A stretch of DNA of 64,000 bases from Amorphus sp040750475 (GCF_040750475.1 NZ_JABJVY010000008.1:1-64000); one strand, 5' to 3'; counted from the stretch's first letter, positions 49,140 through 58,483 are shown. Made by a program: numbers and translations. The notes: generated by a model not told the origin, from the letters alone.

Positions 49140-49439
49140 ATGCTCGGACGCGGCTTTCTGTTGGGTGCGGCGGTCGCCGCAGGCGGGTTGTTGCTGATCC
49201 CGGGCGTTGCGGCCGCGACCGCGCGGGCCGGACGCCCGCTGGCTCGCAGCTCCGTCAAGTACGGCACCGCGGCCTATCTCAGCCTCCAGAAGGCAGCGTC
49301 CGAAGCCTACGAGCACTTCGAGGATATGGCCGCGGAAGTGCGCGCCGAGATGCACTCCGCCGCGCAAGAGGCAACCGAGGCCGCATCGGATGCTGCGAGC
49401 GACGCCGAACCGGCCACCGAACAGACCGGGACCGTCTGA
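49140..49439 (+). CDS. Small DUF5132-like membrane-associated protein
   Basis: This 99-residue protein has an N-terminal hydrophobic glycine/alanine segment (LLGAAVAAGGLLLIPGVAAA), then ARAGRPLARSSVKYGTAAYL and an acidic, alanine-rich helical tail (AEVRAEMHSAAQEATEAASD). The layout resembles DUF5132 proteins, which in several bacteria lie beside HMA2-domain proteins and P-type ATPases, as here. It is followed four bases later by an HMA2-like gene. Function unknown. Confidence 0.65.
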   Translation: MLGRGFLLGAAVAAGGLLLIPGVAAATARAGRPLARSSVKYGTAAYLSLQKAASEAYEHFEDMAAEVRAEMHSAAQEATEAASDAASDAEPATEQTGTV

Positions 49440-49443
49440 GACG

Positions 49444-49923
49444 ATGAGCGCGGACGCCGCCCCGCCGGTTTCGCTTCGGCTGGCGCACCAGATGCCGGGG
49501 CGGGTTCGACTGCGGACGATCCAGCCGGCAGACGCCAACGAGATCGCCGCGCTGGTCGATCGCATCGCGGCCGTGCCCGGGCTCACGCGGGTGGTTGGCC
49601 GCCCGCAGACCGGCAGCATCATCGTGGAAGGGTCAGGCGCCGAAGGCGAGATCGCGCGCCTTCTTCAGGAGCACGGCGCGGCCCGGATCGTCACCAACCA
49701 GAGCCACTTTGCCCCGCCGATCGACCAGGCCCTGCAATTCGGCGTCGCCAAGCTGGACTACGAAATCGCGTCACACACCGCGAAATCGCTGCGCCTGCAT
49801 TCGCTGCTGGCGCTGCTTCTCTTGGCCGCTGCCGCCGTGCAGCTCGCGCGCGGCCAGATCGCCGGCCCCGCCACGACGCTCTTGATGAGCGCGCTCTCGC
49901 TCCTGGAGCAGCCGCAGCGGTAG
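49444..49923 (+). CDS. HMA2-like domain protein with C-terminal membrane helices
   Basis: This 159-residue protein has an N-terminal ferredoxin-like domain (MPGRVRLRTIQPADANEIAA, VPGLTRVVGRPQTGSIIVEG) that resembles heavy-metal-associated domains but has no CxxC, as in the HMA2 group. Two hydrophobic segments near the end (LHSLLALLLLAAAAVQLARG and IAGPATTLLMSALSLL) anchor it. The N-terminal domain shares PGRVRL and a (T)GS(I/L)(I/V)V strand with the start of the P-type ATPase encoded nearby, suggesting that the two work together. Confidence 0.75.
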   Translation: MSADAAPPVSLRLAHQMPGRVRLRTIQPADANEIAALVDRIAAVPGLTRVVGRPQTGSIIVEGSGAEGEIARLLQEHGAARIVTNQSHFAPPIDQALQFGVAKLDYEIASHTAKSLRLHSLLALLLLAAAAVQLARGQIAGPATTLLMSALSLLEQPQR

Positions 49924-49934
49924 ACCTAGAATAA

Positions 49935-50100
49935 ATCCTTTTTCGCTCAAATTGAATCGATTCGGGCGGTAAGGACTTGCTGAACCACTTGAATTTGGAG
50001 CCATTTCTTGTCGCTCAGATGTTTCCATCTGAGCGGAAAAGACTTTAGCTCAAATGGAATGGAACCCGGTTGGGCGTCCGGAAACACGTCACGACAAAAG
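49935..50100. repeat. Composite intergenic repeat (family C copy 2 plus partial family B)
   Basis: The stretch 49988-50045 aligns with the family C copy at 29273-29330. From about 50053 the sequence (GGTTGGGCGTCCGGAAACAC) resembles the middle of family B. The block fills the gap between two convergent genes. Confidence 0.6.
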
Positions 50101-50101
50101 C

Positions 50102-51235
50102 TCAAATCTCCGCCGCCGTCTCCCACGGCAGGTCCAGATCGGACCGGCCGAAGTGGCCGTAGGTGGCGAGGTCGCGGTAGAAGCGCCCATCGCGCGCGGC
50201 GGGCAGACCCCAGAGCCCGAACCGCTCGGCGATCGCGCCGACCCGAAAATCGAACGCCGCGCCGACAATCCGGAGAATATCGGCGTCGGGTTTCGCGCCT
50301 GAGCCGAACGTATCCACCTCAACACTGATCGGCCCGCTGTCGCCGGCGACATAGGAGAGCTGCACCTCGCATTCGCGGGCGAGACCCGCCTCCACCACGC
50401 TCAGGGCCGCATGACGGGCGGCATAGGCCGCGATCCGATCGACGCGCGCCGGGTCCTTGCCGCTCAAGGCCGAACTGCCGTGGCGGGAGAACGAGCCGTA
50501 GCAATCGTCGGCCGTCTTGCGTCCGGTCAGTCCGGCATGAGTGCGCGGTCCGCCGCGCTCGGACCGCCGGGTCACCACGATCCGCGTCTCCGGGCCCGGC
50601 GCCGCCTCTGCCGCACCGAGGGCGGGCGCGACCACATCGGACACGAACACCTCCCGGACCGCCGCTTCGCTCAGATCGTCGGTATCGGCGGAAAAGGTGA
50701 GCGCGATCACGTCGAAGGCGACCGGCCGACGCTCCTCGAACCGCACCGCGACCTGAACCTGGGCGTCCGGCGACAGTCCGGCGAGACTCCCGTCCCGCCG
50801 CAGGCCGTCGAGACAGGCGGTCAGGCGGTGGGCCGACCAGATCGGCAACGCGATCCGCTCCGGGGTATGATCGCAGGCATGGCCGAAGACGGTCGTCATG
50901 TGGCCGGCCGGACGGTCCGGATCGGATGAAGGGCCAGCCATCTCCCCGTTGAGCACGCTGTCGAGCATCACAGTCATGCGTGTCGGCGCATCGGAGTTGT
51001 GATAGCCGGCCAAGTCGATGACCCGGCGCGCGGTCGCGGCCGGATCGAATGCCAGCTCGCGACGATGGCGCAGAGACAGGAAGATCACGCCCGAGGCGGC
51101 GGCGCACTCGGCGTTGATCGCGCCCTGGGGATCGGACGCCAAACAGGCGTCGACCACCGCGTCGCTGATCTGGTCGCAAAGCTTGTCGGGATGCCCCACG
51201 GTGACCGATTCCGACGTCAGAACGAAGTTCCGCAT
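50102..51235 (-). CDS. Divergent S-adenosylmethionine synthetase paralogue lacking key catalytic residues
   Basis: This 377-residue MetK-fold protein keeps TSESVTVGHPDKLCDQISDA, GLTGRK (235-240), RHGSSALSGKD and VDRIAAYAARHAALSVVEAG, plus the family ending YGHFGRSDLDLPWE. Two hallmark sites are altered. The ATP/phosphate loop GAGDQG reads PAGHMT (109-114), and the Asp before GLTGRK is His233 (GGPRTHAGLTGRK). It is therefore unlikely to be the housekeeping enzyme; it may have altered or no SAM synthetase activity. Its ATG overlaps the stop of the upstream P-type ATPase by one base (TGATG), implying translational coupling. Confidence 0.85.
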   Translation of the reverse strand: MRNFVLTSESVTVGHPDKLCDQISDAVVDACLASDPQGAINAECAAASGVIFLSLRHRRELAFDPAATARRVIDLAGYHNSDAPTRMTVMLDSVLNGEMAGPSSDPDRPAGHMTTVFGHACDHTPERIALPIWSAHRLTACLDGLRRDGSLAGLSPDAQVQVAVRFEERRPVAFDVIALTFSADTDDLSEAAVREVFVSDVVAPALGAAEAAPGPETRIVVTRRSERGGPRTHAGLTGRKTADDCYGSFSRHGSSALSGKDPARVDRIAAYAARHAALSVVEAGLARECEVQLSYVAGDSGPISVEVDTFGSGAKPDADILRIVGAAFDFRVGAIAERFGLWGLPAARDGRFYRDLATYGHFGRSDLDLPWETAAEI

Positions 51236-54180
51236 CAGTCCACCTCCTTGCCCTCGATCTGAAATGCAATCCCACGCCTGGCGAGCACGCTCGCAAACGG
51301 CACCAGCGCGGCCCCCGTCGCCACCGCCGTGTCGAATCCGGAAAGCGGCGCGATACCGAGAAGCCGCCGCAGCGGGCCAATCAAGAACGGTGCCACCGCC
51401 AGCGCGGAGGAGCCCAGGATCGCCAGATCCAGCGTCTTGTTCTCCAGTAGTTTTTCCGGATGGAGCTGACGCGGATCGCGGCGCTGACACACCAGCGTGT
51501 AGAGAAGCTGAGCGAGCGACAAGGTCAGGAACGTCATGCCGCGGGTCTGCGGTCCGGGGCCGTAGCGGACGAGCCCGGTGAAATGGGAGGCGAGCGCGGA
51601 CGCCGCGATCACTGCGCTGTCGCGCCCCATCCGCTGCAGGTCCGATCCGGGAATGATGCTTTCGCCCGGCGCGCGCGGCGCCTGCTCCATCACGTCAGGA
51701 TCGGGGTCGGCCAGCGCCAGGCCGAGGCCGGGAAACACATCGGTCGTGAGATTGATCCAGAGCAGCTCCATCGGCGTCTCGATCTCGCCCGGACCATGCA
51801 GCGCCTCCACGATGGAAACCGCAATCTCCGACATGTTGGTGGTGATCAGGAACTCCAACGAGCGGCGGATATTGCGGTAGATCGCACGCCCCTGAGCGAT
51901 CGCTTCGATCAAGGTGCCGAGCTCGTCGTCGCGGATCACCACGTTGGCGACATCGCGCGCGAGATCGGTGCCGCTCTCGCCCATGGCAATGCCGATATTG
52001 GCCGCATTCAGCGCCGGGCCGTCGTTGACGCCGTCGCCGGTCATCGCGACCACCCGGCCGCTCGCCTGCAGGGCCTTCACGATCGCAAGCTTCTCGTGGC
52101 TGGAGACCCGCGCGAACACATGGGTCTCACCGGCAAGCCCTGCGAGGAGCTCCTGAGACATCTCCGTCAGGTTGGCGGAATCGATGACCTTCAGGGGCGC
52201 GCCGTTCGACAGGTTGAGCGCACGCGCCGTGGCCGCGGCGGTGGCCGCCTGATCGCCGGTGATCAGCACGGTCTCGATGCCCGCAGCATGCAGCGACTTG
52301 ATGAAGTCGGCCGCCCCCGGCCGGATCGGATCCACCATCGCCACCAGACCGAGGAAGGTCAGCCCATCCGGAGCGTCACCGCCGTCGTGATCGTCGCGAC
52401 GCGCGAAACCGAGCACCCGCGCCGGCCGCGACGCCAGACGATCGTTGGCCGCAAGGAGCGCGGCCCGGTCGTCCTCCGTCAGCGGGCGCACGACTCCCCC
52501 ATCGAGCACCTGGGTCGAGCGCGCAAGCAGCGCCTCCGGCGCACCCTTCACCGCCGTCAATGGCGCCTCGCCGCCGTGGCGGGTGGTCATCCAGGGTCGA
52601 CCGATGCCGCGCTCCACGGTTTCCCGGCGCGGCCGCTCCGCGCGGATCCCCGCAACGTCGATGCCGAGGCCTTCGGCGAAGGCCAGCAGCGCATGCTCGG
52701 TCGGCGAGGCGATCACGCCACGCCCATCGTCGACTCCAGCGTCGTTGTTCAACGCCGCGACCTCGGCCAGCGCCTGAAGCGCGCCGCAATCGTCGCACGC
52801 GACATCGGTCAACCCAGCGACCGCCTCGACCACCTCCATCCGGTTCTGGGTGAGCGTGCCGGTCTTGTCCAGGCAGATGGTCTGCAGCGCGCCCATGCTC
52901 TCCACCACCGCGAGATCGCGGATCAGGATGCCGCGTTCCTCCATCCGCTTAAGGCCGGAGGAGAGCGTGCTGGTCGCCACCACCGGCAAACCTTCCGGCA
53001 CCGCCGCAACCGCGAGCGCCAGCGCGTCCTTCAGGATCGTGCCCAGCGGATAGCCGCGCAGCAGACCGACGCCCGCGAACACCCCGCAGGCGACCAGGCT
53101 TGCCGTCGCCAGCCGACTGCCGAGACGTTCCAGCTCCGCCTCGACCGGCGCCTGGGGCCGGCTCGGAGTTGCCGACAAAAGCTGGATGCGGGCGGCTTCC
53201 GTCGCCGCGCCGGTCGCCACCACGAGCGCCGACGCGTCGCCTTCCGACACGATGGTTCCGGCAAACAGCATGGTCGGCCGGGACCCGATCGGCGCAGCCG
53301 CATCCACACGCAGGTCGGCATGCTTTTCCACCGGCAGGCTTTCGCCGGTGAGCGCGGACTCGTCGACAGATAAAGCGCGGGCCGACAGCAGACGGCAATC
53401 GGCCGGCACCTGGTGTCCCGGCGCCAGCATCAGCAGATCGCCGGGAACGAGCTCTCCCGCCGCAATCAGCCGCTCCACACCGTCGCGCATGACCCGCGCG
53501 CTGGTGCGCGAGGTGTCCATCAGATCATGGATCCGCCGCTCCGCCTGCCCTTCCGTCACGAAGCCCAGCACGCCGTTGCCCACCACCACGGCGAGCGTGG
53601 CGATCGCATCGGCGACGTTGCGGCTGCCGAGCGAAACGACCGAGGAGCCCAGAAGCATCATCACCGGCAGGCCACGGAACTGCCGCAACAGGATCGAGAG
53701 CGAGGACGGACGTTCCTCCCGCGGCATGACGTTGGCGCCATGCGCCCGGAGGCGTCGCAAGGCTTCGTCGGACGACAGGCCATGTTCGACGTCGCTGGCG
53801 AGCTCCGCCACGATTTCGGCGATATCGCGGGCATGCCAGGCCGGAGCCGGGCGATCTCCCCGCTCGGTCCGCGCCGTGTTCGACGCCCCGGCCGATGCGC
53901 ACGCCGGAGCGGAGGCGACCCGCTCGGCCGCCGTCGCGGGATCGGCGGAAAGGGCCCGTCGAACGCCCTCCACGATCTCGTCGAGGGCGTGGGCGGGATC
54001 GAAATGAACGACGAGGCTGCCGGTTACCGGACGCAGCACGGCGGACAGAATGCCCGGATGATGATCCGGCGCGGCGCTGGCGCGCGCTACCAAATCGGCG
54101 CGGCCGCGCAGGTCGTCGCTTTTCAGCCTGACGCGGCCGGGTGCGGCGGCATGGGCAATCGAGAGAATCGGGCCGGTCAT
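51235..54180 (-). CDS. P-type cation-transporting ATPase with N-terminal HMA2-like domain
   Basis: This 981-residue membrane ATPase has an N-terminal HMA2-like domain (about 1-85, PGRVRLKSDD, TGSLVVHFDP, no CxxC). A cation ATPase N-domain (ELASDVEHGLSSDEALRRLR), the actuator loop DESALTGESLPVEKH, the helix-4 motif AVAAVPEGLP, the phosphorylated Asp438 in CLDKTGTLTQNRMEV, and the hinge AMTGDGVNDGPALNAANIGI follow. PEGLP and the overall layout place it in the P2 group (Ca2+/Mg2+/Na+-like), not with heavy-metal P1B pumps, which have CPC. The ion is unknown. The start at 54180 is chosen because the HMA2-like domain begins there. The downstream MetK-like gene overlaps its stop. Confidence 0.92.
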   Translation of the reverse strand: MTGPILSIAHAAAPGRVRLKSDDLRGRADLVARASAAPDHHPGILSAVLRPVTGSLVVHFDPAHALDEIVEGVRRALSADPATAAERVASAPACASAGASNTARTERGDRPAPAWHARDIAEIVAELASDVEHGLSSDEALRRLRAHGANVMPREERPSSLSILLRQFRGLPVMMLLGSSVVSLGSRNVADAIATLAVVVGNGVLGFVTEGQAERRIHDLMDTSRTSARVMRDGVERLIAAGELVPGDLLMLAPGHQVPADCRLLSARALSVDESALTGESLPVEKHADLRVDAAAPIGSRPTMLFAGTIVSEGDASALVVATGAATEAARIQLLSATPSRPQAPVEAELERLGSRLATASLVACGVFAGVGLLRGYPLGTILKDALALAVAAVPEGLPVVATSTLSSGLKRMEERGILIRDLAVVESMGALQTICLDKTGTLTQNRMEVVEAVAGLTDVACDDCGALQALAEVAALNNDAGVDDGRGVIASPTEHALLAFAEGLGIDVAGIRAERPRRETVERGIGRPWMTTRHGGEAPLTAVKGAPEALLARSTQVLDGGVVRPLTEDDRAALLAANDRLASRPARVLGFARRDDHDGGDAPDGLTFLGLVAMVDPIRPGAADFIKSLHAAGIETVLITGDQAATAAATARALNLSNGAPLKVIDSANLTEMSQELLAGLAGETHVFARVSSHEKLAIVKALQASGRVVAMTGDGVNDGPALNAANIGIAMGESGTDLARDVANVVIRDDELGTLIEAIAQGRAIYRNIRRSLEFLITTNMSEIAVSIVEALHGPGEIETPMELLWINLTTDVFPGLGLALADPDPDVMEQAPRAPGESIIPGSDLQRMGRDSAVIAASALASHFTGLVRYGPGPQTRGMTFLTLSLAQLLYTLVCQRRDPRQLHPEKLLENKTLDLAILGSSALAVAPFLIGPLRRLLGIAPLSGFDTAVATGAALVPFASVLARRGIAFQIEGKEVD

Positions 54181-54555
54181 ATGCGCCGCTTTGCCTGTCG
54201 AAACCAATCCCCCATCGGCTTGCACCTTCGCAGGGGGAGATCAATTACCAACACGGAGTCGATTTGCGAATATCACTACCAAAATGGAGCGAATTTCGAT
54301 GCGACCGCAGCGCGCATTGTGCGAACATCGCGCCTTCGGTCGGCAGCGGAAATTACGCCTGCGCCAAGACCGCTTTTGATTTTGAGACCCGGCCAAGTCC
54401 AACTATAACGCGCGCTCGTTGCGACACGAGCGGCAACCGGGGACTGCCGACAACACGATTGGACAACCAACGCGCCGACAGCGGGCCGCCCTTTTTGCGG
54501 GATGCAGCGGGCTTGTTCCGCGTCGACCGGCCCCAACCGCCTTCGAAGGCCCGAG
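54181..54555. other. Divergent region upstream of the P-type ATPase and the signalling operon
   Basis: About 375 bases with no recognised gene. It is less GC-rich than its flanks around 54240-54300, as expected of promoters. No riboswitch or operator could be identified. Confidence 0.35.
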
Positions 54556-55056
54556 ATGTTGAGACGACTTGCACGCATTGCCGCTCTCTTTGCCGGCCTG
54601 ACGGCTACTGGCGCGGCGCTGGCCGCACCGATCGACACACCGCTCACGCTGCGTTGGAAGGACGTAAACGGGACGGTCGTCGCCGAAAAGACCCTCGGCG
54701 TGGACGAGGTCGAGGCGCTGCCGCAGACCACGATCGAGACCGCCACCCCTTGGACCCACGACATGCGGACCTTCGTCGGACCGAGTATCGCGGTCCTCGC
54801 CAAACTCGCTCCGCATCCCGTCGCCGAGGCCACCTTCGTCGCCCTCAACGATTATACCGCGACGCTCGAACCCGCCGATTGGACCGAGCGCGGAGCCATT
54901 CTCGCAGTTCGCCACAACGGCGAATTGATGCCGGTGCGCGACAAGGGCCCGTACTGGGTCGTCTATCCGCTGAGCTCACATCCCGAGCTCGATACGCAAT
55001 TCTATCATGGGCGTATGGTTTGGCAGGTCAAAGCCGTTGACTTCCTCGTCGAGTAG
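54556..55056 (+). CDS. Periplasmic molybdopterin-oxidoreductase-like protein without cysteines
   Basis: This 166-residue protein has a signal peptide (LARIAALFAGLTATGAALAA). It has the pattern of small oxidoreductase molybdopterin-binding family proteins: TFVGPSIAVLAKLAP, FVALNDYTATLEPADW, LMPVRDKGPYWVVYPLS and YHGRMVWQVKAVDFLVE. Sulfite-oxidase-fold enzymes bind molybdenum through a Cys, but this protein has no cysteine at all, so it probably lacks the metal centre and acts as a binding or sensor protein. Its 3' end overlaps the histidine kinase start, which suggests that it feeds that kinase. Confidence 0.8.
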   Translation: MLRRLARIAALFAGLTATGAALAAPIDTPLTLRWKDVNGTVVAEKTLGVDEVEALPQTTIETATPWTHDMRTFVGPSIAVLAKLAPHPVAEATFVALNDYTATLEPADWTERGAILAVRHNGELMPVRDKGPYWVVYPLSSHPELDTQFYHGRMVWQVKAVDFLVE

Positions 55057-56776
55057 CAAGGTTCCGGCCTGGTCGCGCACGCTCACCATCGTGCTGGTGG
55101 TGACGACGCTCGGCATGTTTGCCAGCACCGCCCTGCTTTATTGGCAACAAGAGCGCAGCCGCCAGGCGCTTGCCGTGTCGATCCGAACGTCCGGCTGGGT
55201 CGCCTATCAGGCACAATTGGAGCTGGTGAAATCCCTCGCCGCGCTTCGAATTGCCACGCTCGATCCTTCGGCGTCGGAAGTCGACAACGTGCACCTGCGG
55301 CTCGCCATCCTCCGCTCGCGGCTGCCGCTGCTTTACGACTCGGAGGAGGGCCGGCTGCTGCCGGACATCGAAAACTATGCGTCGCTGTTCAAGCGCTATG
55401 AAAACCTGATCGACGATTTTCTCGACGGGCAGCACACGCAGAACACCTTCGAGATGCGGGGAGAGATGGAGCGGCTCGCAAACGAGCTGGACGATCTGCT
55501 GCCCCCGCTGCAAACGGTTCTGCAATCGGCGATCGCCTATAACGACGAGATCTACCGACGCGAGCAGGAGCTGGCGAACAATTCGGCGATCGTGCCGCTG
55601 TCCTTGCTGTTCCTGTCCGGCGGACTGCTGATCGTGTTCCTGTTCGTTCAGACGGTGCGGGACCGCAATCGGCTGTTGGCCGTGCAGGAAGCCGAAGCCG
55701 AAGCGGAGGTCGTGCGCACCAACCTCCGGGCACTGATCGAAGCGATACCGGCCGTGGTGATCGTTTACGATACCGCCAACCGGCAAATCTCCTTCATCAA
55801 CGGCTTTGCGCTCGCACTCATTAACCCGTCTCCGGATCATCCCGACTGGCAGCGCTTCATGGAAGCCGCCCAGACCGTCCTCTCGACCTGCAGCCAATCC
55901 AGCGGCTGGGGCTCGTTTACCTTCCAACGCGAAGACGGCTCGATCATCGCCTTGCGGGGGAGCTGCCGCAGCGTGATGTGGGAGCGCCGGCCGCAATGTC
56001 TGTTCGCCCTGGGCGATACGACCCAGATCCAGGACGCCGAATACCAGATCATGCAGGCGGCGAAGCTCTCCACCCTGGGTGAAATGGCGTCGGCCATCGC
56101 CCATGAAATCAACCAGCCGCTGGCCGTGATCCGGATGGCGGCGGCCAACGCCCGGCGCCATCTCGCCAACGGGGAGATCGAGCCCGTCTCGGCCAAGCTC
56201 GCGCGCATCGACGAACAGGTCGAACGCGCCAAGCGGATCACGGACCAGGTGCGCCGCTACGGCAGGAAGCCCTCCCTGCGCTCGTCGCGCTTTCCGCTTT
56301 CCCGCGCCATCGATCTCGCGATCGGATTCGTGGCCGAACAATATCGCATGGCCTCGATCCGCCTGAATCTGGATCTCGACTTTTCGCCCGATGCCGAAGT
56401 CGAAGGCGAACAGACGCTGTTCGAACAGGTGATCGTCAACCTGCTCCTGAATGCGCGCGATGCCTTCGAGATGTCCGATATTCCCGAGGCCGCACGCGCG
56501 GTTAGCATTAGCGGAACGTCGAGCGAATCGGACATTCGCCTGATCGTGGAGGACACGGCCGGCGGCATTCCGACCGAAATCCTGAGCGACATTTTCGAGC
56601 CGTTCACGACGACCAAGCCGGACGACAAGGGGACGGGCCTGGGCCTGTCCCTGTCGCGAAGCATCGTTCGCAAGATGAGCGGCGAGATCGTCGCCACCAA
56701 CGTGCCCGGCGGGGCGTGCTTCACGATCTCGCTGCCGGCGCCACGACCCTTGGAACTCGATCGAAGCGCGGCATGA
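55007..56776 (+). CDS. Membrane sensor histidine kinase
   Basis: This 589-residue kinase has TM1 (LTIVLVVTTLGMFASTALLY), a helical periplasmic domain (about 45-195) and TM2 (IVPLSLLFLSGGLLIVFLFV). A PAS-like region follows (about 245-345), then HisKA with the phospho-acceptor His in EMASAIAHEINQPLAVIRMA, and HATPase with the N box (VIVNLLLNARDAFEM) and G boxes (DTAGGIPTE, KGTGLGLSLSRSIV). The ATG at 55007 lies inside the upstream gene; a TTG at 55037, just before the first helix, is an alternative start. The stop overlaps the next gene (ATGA). Confidence 0.92.
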   Translation: MGVWFGRSKPLTSSSSSKVPAWSRTLTIVLVVTTLGMFASTALLYWQQERSRQALAVSIRTSGWVAYQAQLELVKSLAALRIATLDPSASEVDNVHLRLAILRSRLPLLYDSEEGRLLPDIENYASLFKRYENLIDDFLDGQHTQNTFEMRGEMERLANELDDLLPPLQTVLQSAIAYNDEIYRREQELANNSAIVPLSLLFLSGGLLIVFLFVQTVRDRNRLLAVQEAEAEAEVVRTNLRALIEAIPAVVIVYDTANRQISFINGFALALINPSPDHPDWQRFMEAAQTVLSTCSQSSGWGSFTFQREDGSIIALRGSCRSVMWERRPQCLFALGDTTQIQDAEYQIMQAAKLSTLGEMASAIAHEINQPLAVIRMAAANARRHLANGEIEPVSAKLARIDEQVERAKRITDQVRRYGRKPSLRSSRFPLSRAIDLAIGFVAEQYRMASIRLNLDLDFSPDAEVEGEQTLFEQVIVNLLLNARDAFEMSDIPEAARAVSISGTSSESDIRLIVEDTAGGIPTEILSDIFEPFTTTKPDDKGTGLGLSLSRSIVRKMSGEIVATNVPGGACFTISLPAPRPLELDRSAA

Positions 56777-57168
56777 CCACCGATCGCTCCATCCTTCTAT
56801 GCGACGATGAAGTCGAGATCGCCGAAGAACTGGCCGAGCTGTTCGAGAGCTTCGGGTGGCGCGTTCGCCTGTGCCATAGCGCTGCGGCGGCAAAGCGGAT
56901 CTTGCTTGAGGCAATGCAACCCCATTGCCTGATCACGGATCTGCGCCTCGACGATGCCGACGGCACCTCCCTCGTCGCATTTGCCCGCGGCTTGCCCGAA
57001 AATCTTCGACCCAAGCTTCACGCAATCATGACCGGCTATGTGGTCGACGACACCACGGCCGAAGATCTCGGCGTCGACGCGCTCTATCTGAAGCCCGTGG
57101 ATCCGTTCGTCTTGATCGACGACATCGAGAAACGGCTTGCCAAACGCGGCGAACCGGGCAGCTCCTGA
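56773..57168 (+). CDS. Single-domain response regulator (receiver only)
   Basis: This 131-residue receiver has the acidic pair in LLCDDEVEIAEELAELF, the phospho-acceptor Asp in CLITDLRLDDADGTSLV, a Thr in IMTGYVVDD and the Lys in LYLKPVDPF. There is no output domain. It is translationally coupled to the kinase and is the probable first phosphate acceptor, possibly a shuttle to the two receiver-output proteins that follow. Confidence 0.93.
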   Translation: MTTDRSILLCDDEVEIAEELAELFESFGWRVRLCHSAAAAKRILLEAMQPHCLITDLRLDDADGTSLVAFARGLPENLRPKLHAIMTGYVVDDTTAEDLGVDALYLKPVDPFVLIDDIEKRLAKRGEPGSS

Positions 57169-57243
57169 TATCGGTCACGCCGTGTGATTTCGGGATTTTT
57201 GGATCCGGAACCGCCGTGATCCAGAAAGACGTGATCTCGGCAC

Positions 57244-58482
57244 ATGATCGAGCGCAACCCGAAACGCCGGGACATCCTCATCCTCGACGACGACGCAGAT
57301 CTCGATGTCGAGCTCATCCAGATGCTGCGCGCAAACGGGCTCCTGGCCAACGCCGAGACCGATGCGACCCAGATCCGTCCTGATGACTTCGACAATGTGG
57401 ACGTCCTGGTCCTCGACCTGAAACTCCCGAATGTCGACGGCACGGATATCCTGGCTCTGCTTCCGGATTGCTCCCGGCCACCGGCGTTGATCCTGACAAC
57501 GGGCCAGGGAGAAGGCATGCTGCGCGCGGCCAGTATGGCGGCGGAGCGGGCCGGACTGACGGTCCTCGGCGCCCTGCCGAAACCGTTTGACCCCGATGCC
57601 CTGCTTGCCCTTCTAAACGCCGAAAATCGCGCGCCATTGGCTCGCCCCGAGAATGCGCTGTCCGACGACGATATTCGCGCCGCGCTCGTCACCGCCCTTG
57701 ATCGCCGCAGCCTTCCCGTCGCCTTTCAACCGCTGGTCGACGCCGCCGCCCTTCGCTTCGAAGGGGCCGAGGCGCTGCTGGCCGGACATCTCGATCCCTT
57801 CGGTCCGATCGGTCCGGATCGGATCGTCGCAGTCGCCGCCGGCGATGTCGCGCTCCTGGTCCGGCTCACCCACGATGTCTTGCGTCAAGCCGCCAGCGCC
57901 TGTGCAGCCTGGACCGCCGCCGGGTTTTCCGGCGACGTCAGCGTCAACCTGCCTTTGGACGTCCTGCTGCAACCGGCCGAAGTCGACCGGTTTGCGGCCA
58001 TCGTGGACGCCGCCGGCATCGCGCGCGGACGCGTGATCTTCGAATTGACGGAGGACGCGCTCTACGACACTTCCGCCGCCGCTTTGGGCGCCTTGATCAA
58101 GTTGCGGTTGGCCGGCTTCGCATTGGCGCTCGACGACGTCGGGCAGCGCCAGAGCGGCCTTCTTCAGCTCGCAAATCTACCCGTGACGGAAATGAAGATC
58201 GATCTGGAGCTGGTTCGCGCCGCGCGAACCTGGGAGAAGGCACGCAACATCTTCTCTTCGCTCGGCGACCTGGGACACCGGCTCGGCCTCACCATCGTTG
58301 CCGAAGGCGTCGAGACAAAGGAAGATCTTGCCCTCGCCCGGCGAAATAAGGTCCACTATGTTCAAGGATACCTGATTTCACGCAAGAAGCCTCTTCGGGA
58401 GTTGATTGCGATGTTGCCTGTGTTGGCGTCGAACTTGACCGACGGCTCGAAGAGCCAACGCGAGACGGGGCGAGAGGCGTAG
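57244..58482 (+). CDS. Response regulator with EAL domain (probable c-di-GMP phosphodiesterase)
   Basis: This 412-residue cytoplasmic protein has an N-terminal receiver (LILDDDADLD, phospho-acceptor Asp58 in VLVLDLKLPNVDG, Lys113 in LPKPF). The C-terminal EAL domain keeps the catalytic set: Glu176 in EAL, Asn235 in VSVNLP, Glu267 in FELTED, the Asp297-Asp298 pair, Lys318 in MKID, Glu354 in AEGVET and Gln374 in VQGY. The usual DDFG reads DDVG. Activity is therefore plausible. It lies 75 bases after the single-domain receiver and one base before the next gene. Confidence 0.92.
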   Translation: MIERNPKRRDILILDDDADLDVELIQMLRANGLLANAETDATQIRPDDFDNVDVLVLDLKLPNVDGTDILALLPDCSRPPALILTTGQGEGMLRAASMAAERAGLTVLGALPKPFDPDALLALLNAENRAPLARPENALSDDDIRAALVTALDRRSLPVAFQPLVDAAALRFEGAEALLAGHLDPFGPIGPDRIVAVAAGDVALLVRLTHDVLRQAASACAAWTAAGFSGDVSVNLPLDVLLQPAEVDRFAAIVDAAGIARGRVIFELTEDALYDTSAAALGALIKLRLAGFALALDDVGQRQSGLLQLANLPVTEMKIDLELVRAARTWEKARNIFSSLGDLGHRLGLTIVAEGVETKEDLALARRNKVHYVQGYLISRKKPLRELIAMLPVLASNLTDGSKSQRETGREA

Positions 58483-58483
58483 A

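Noticed and set aside
51460..53373. 637-codon plus-strand frame antisense to the P-type ATPase
   Set aside because: Arg/His-rich with no motif; the ATPase on the other strand is complete.
55028..56914. 628-codon minus-strand frame antisense to the histidine kinase
   Set aside because: No domains and the kinase is clear.
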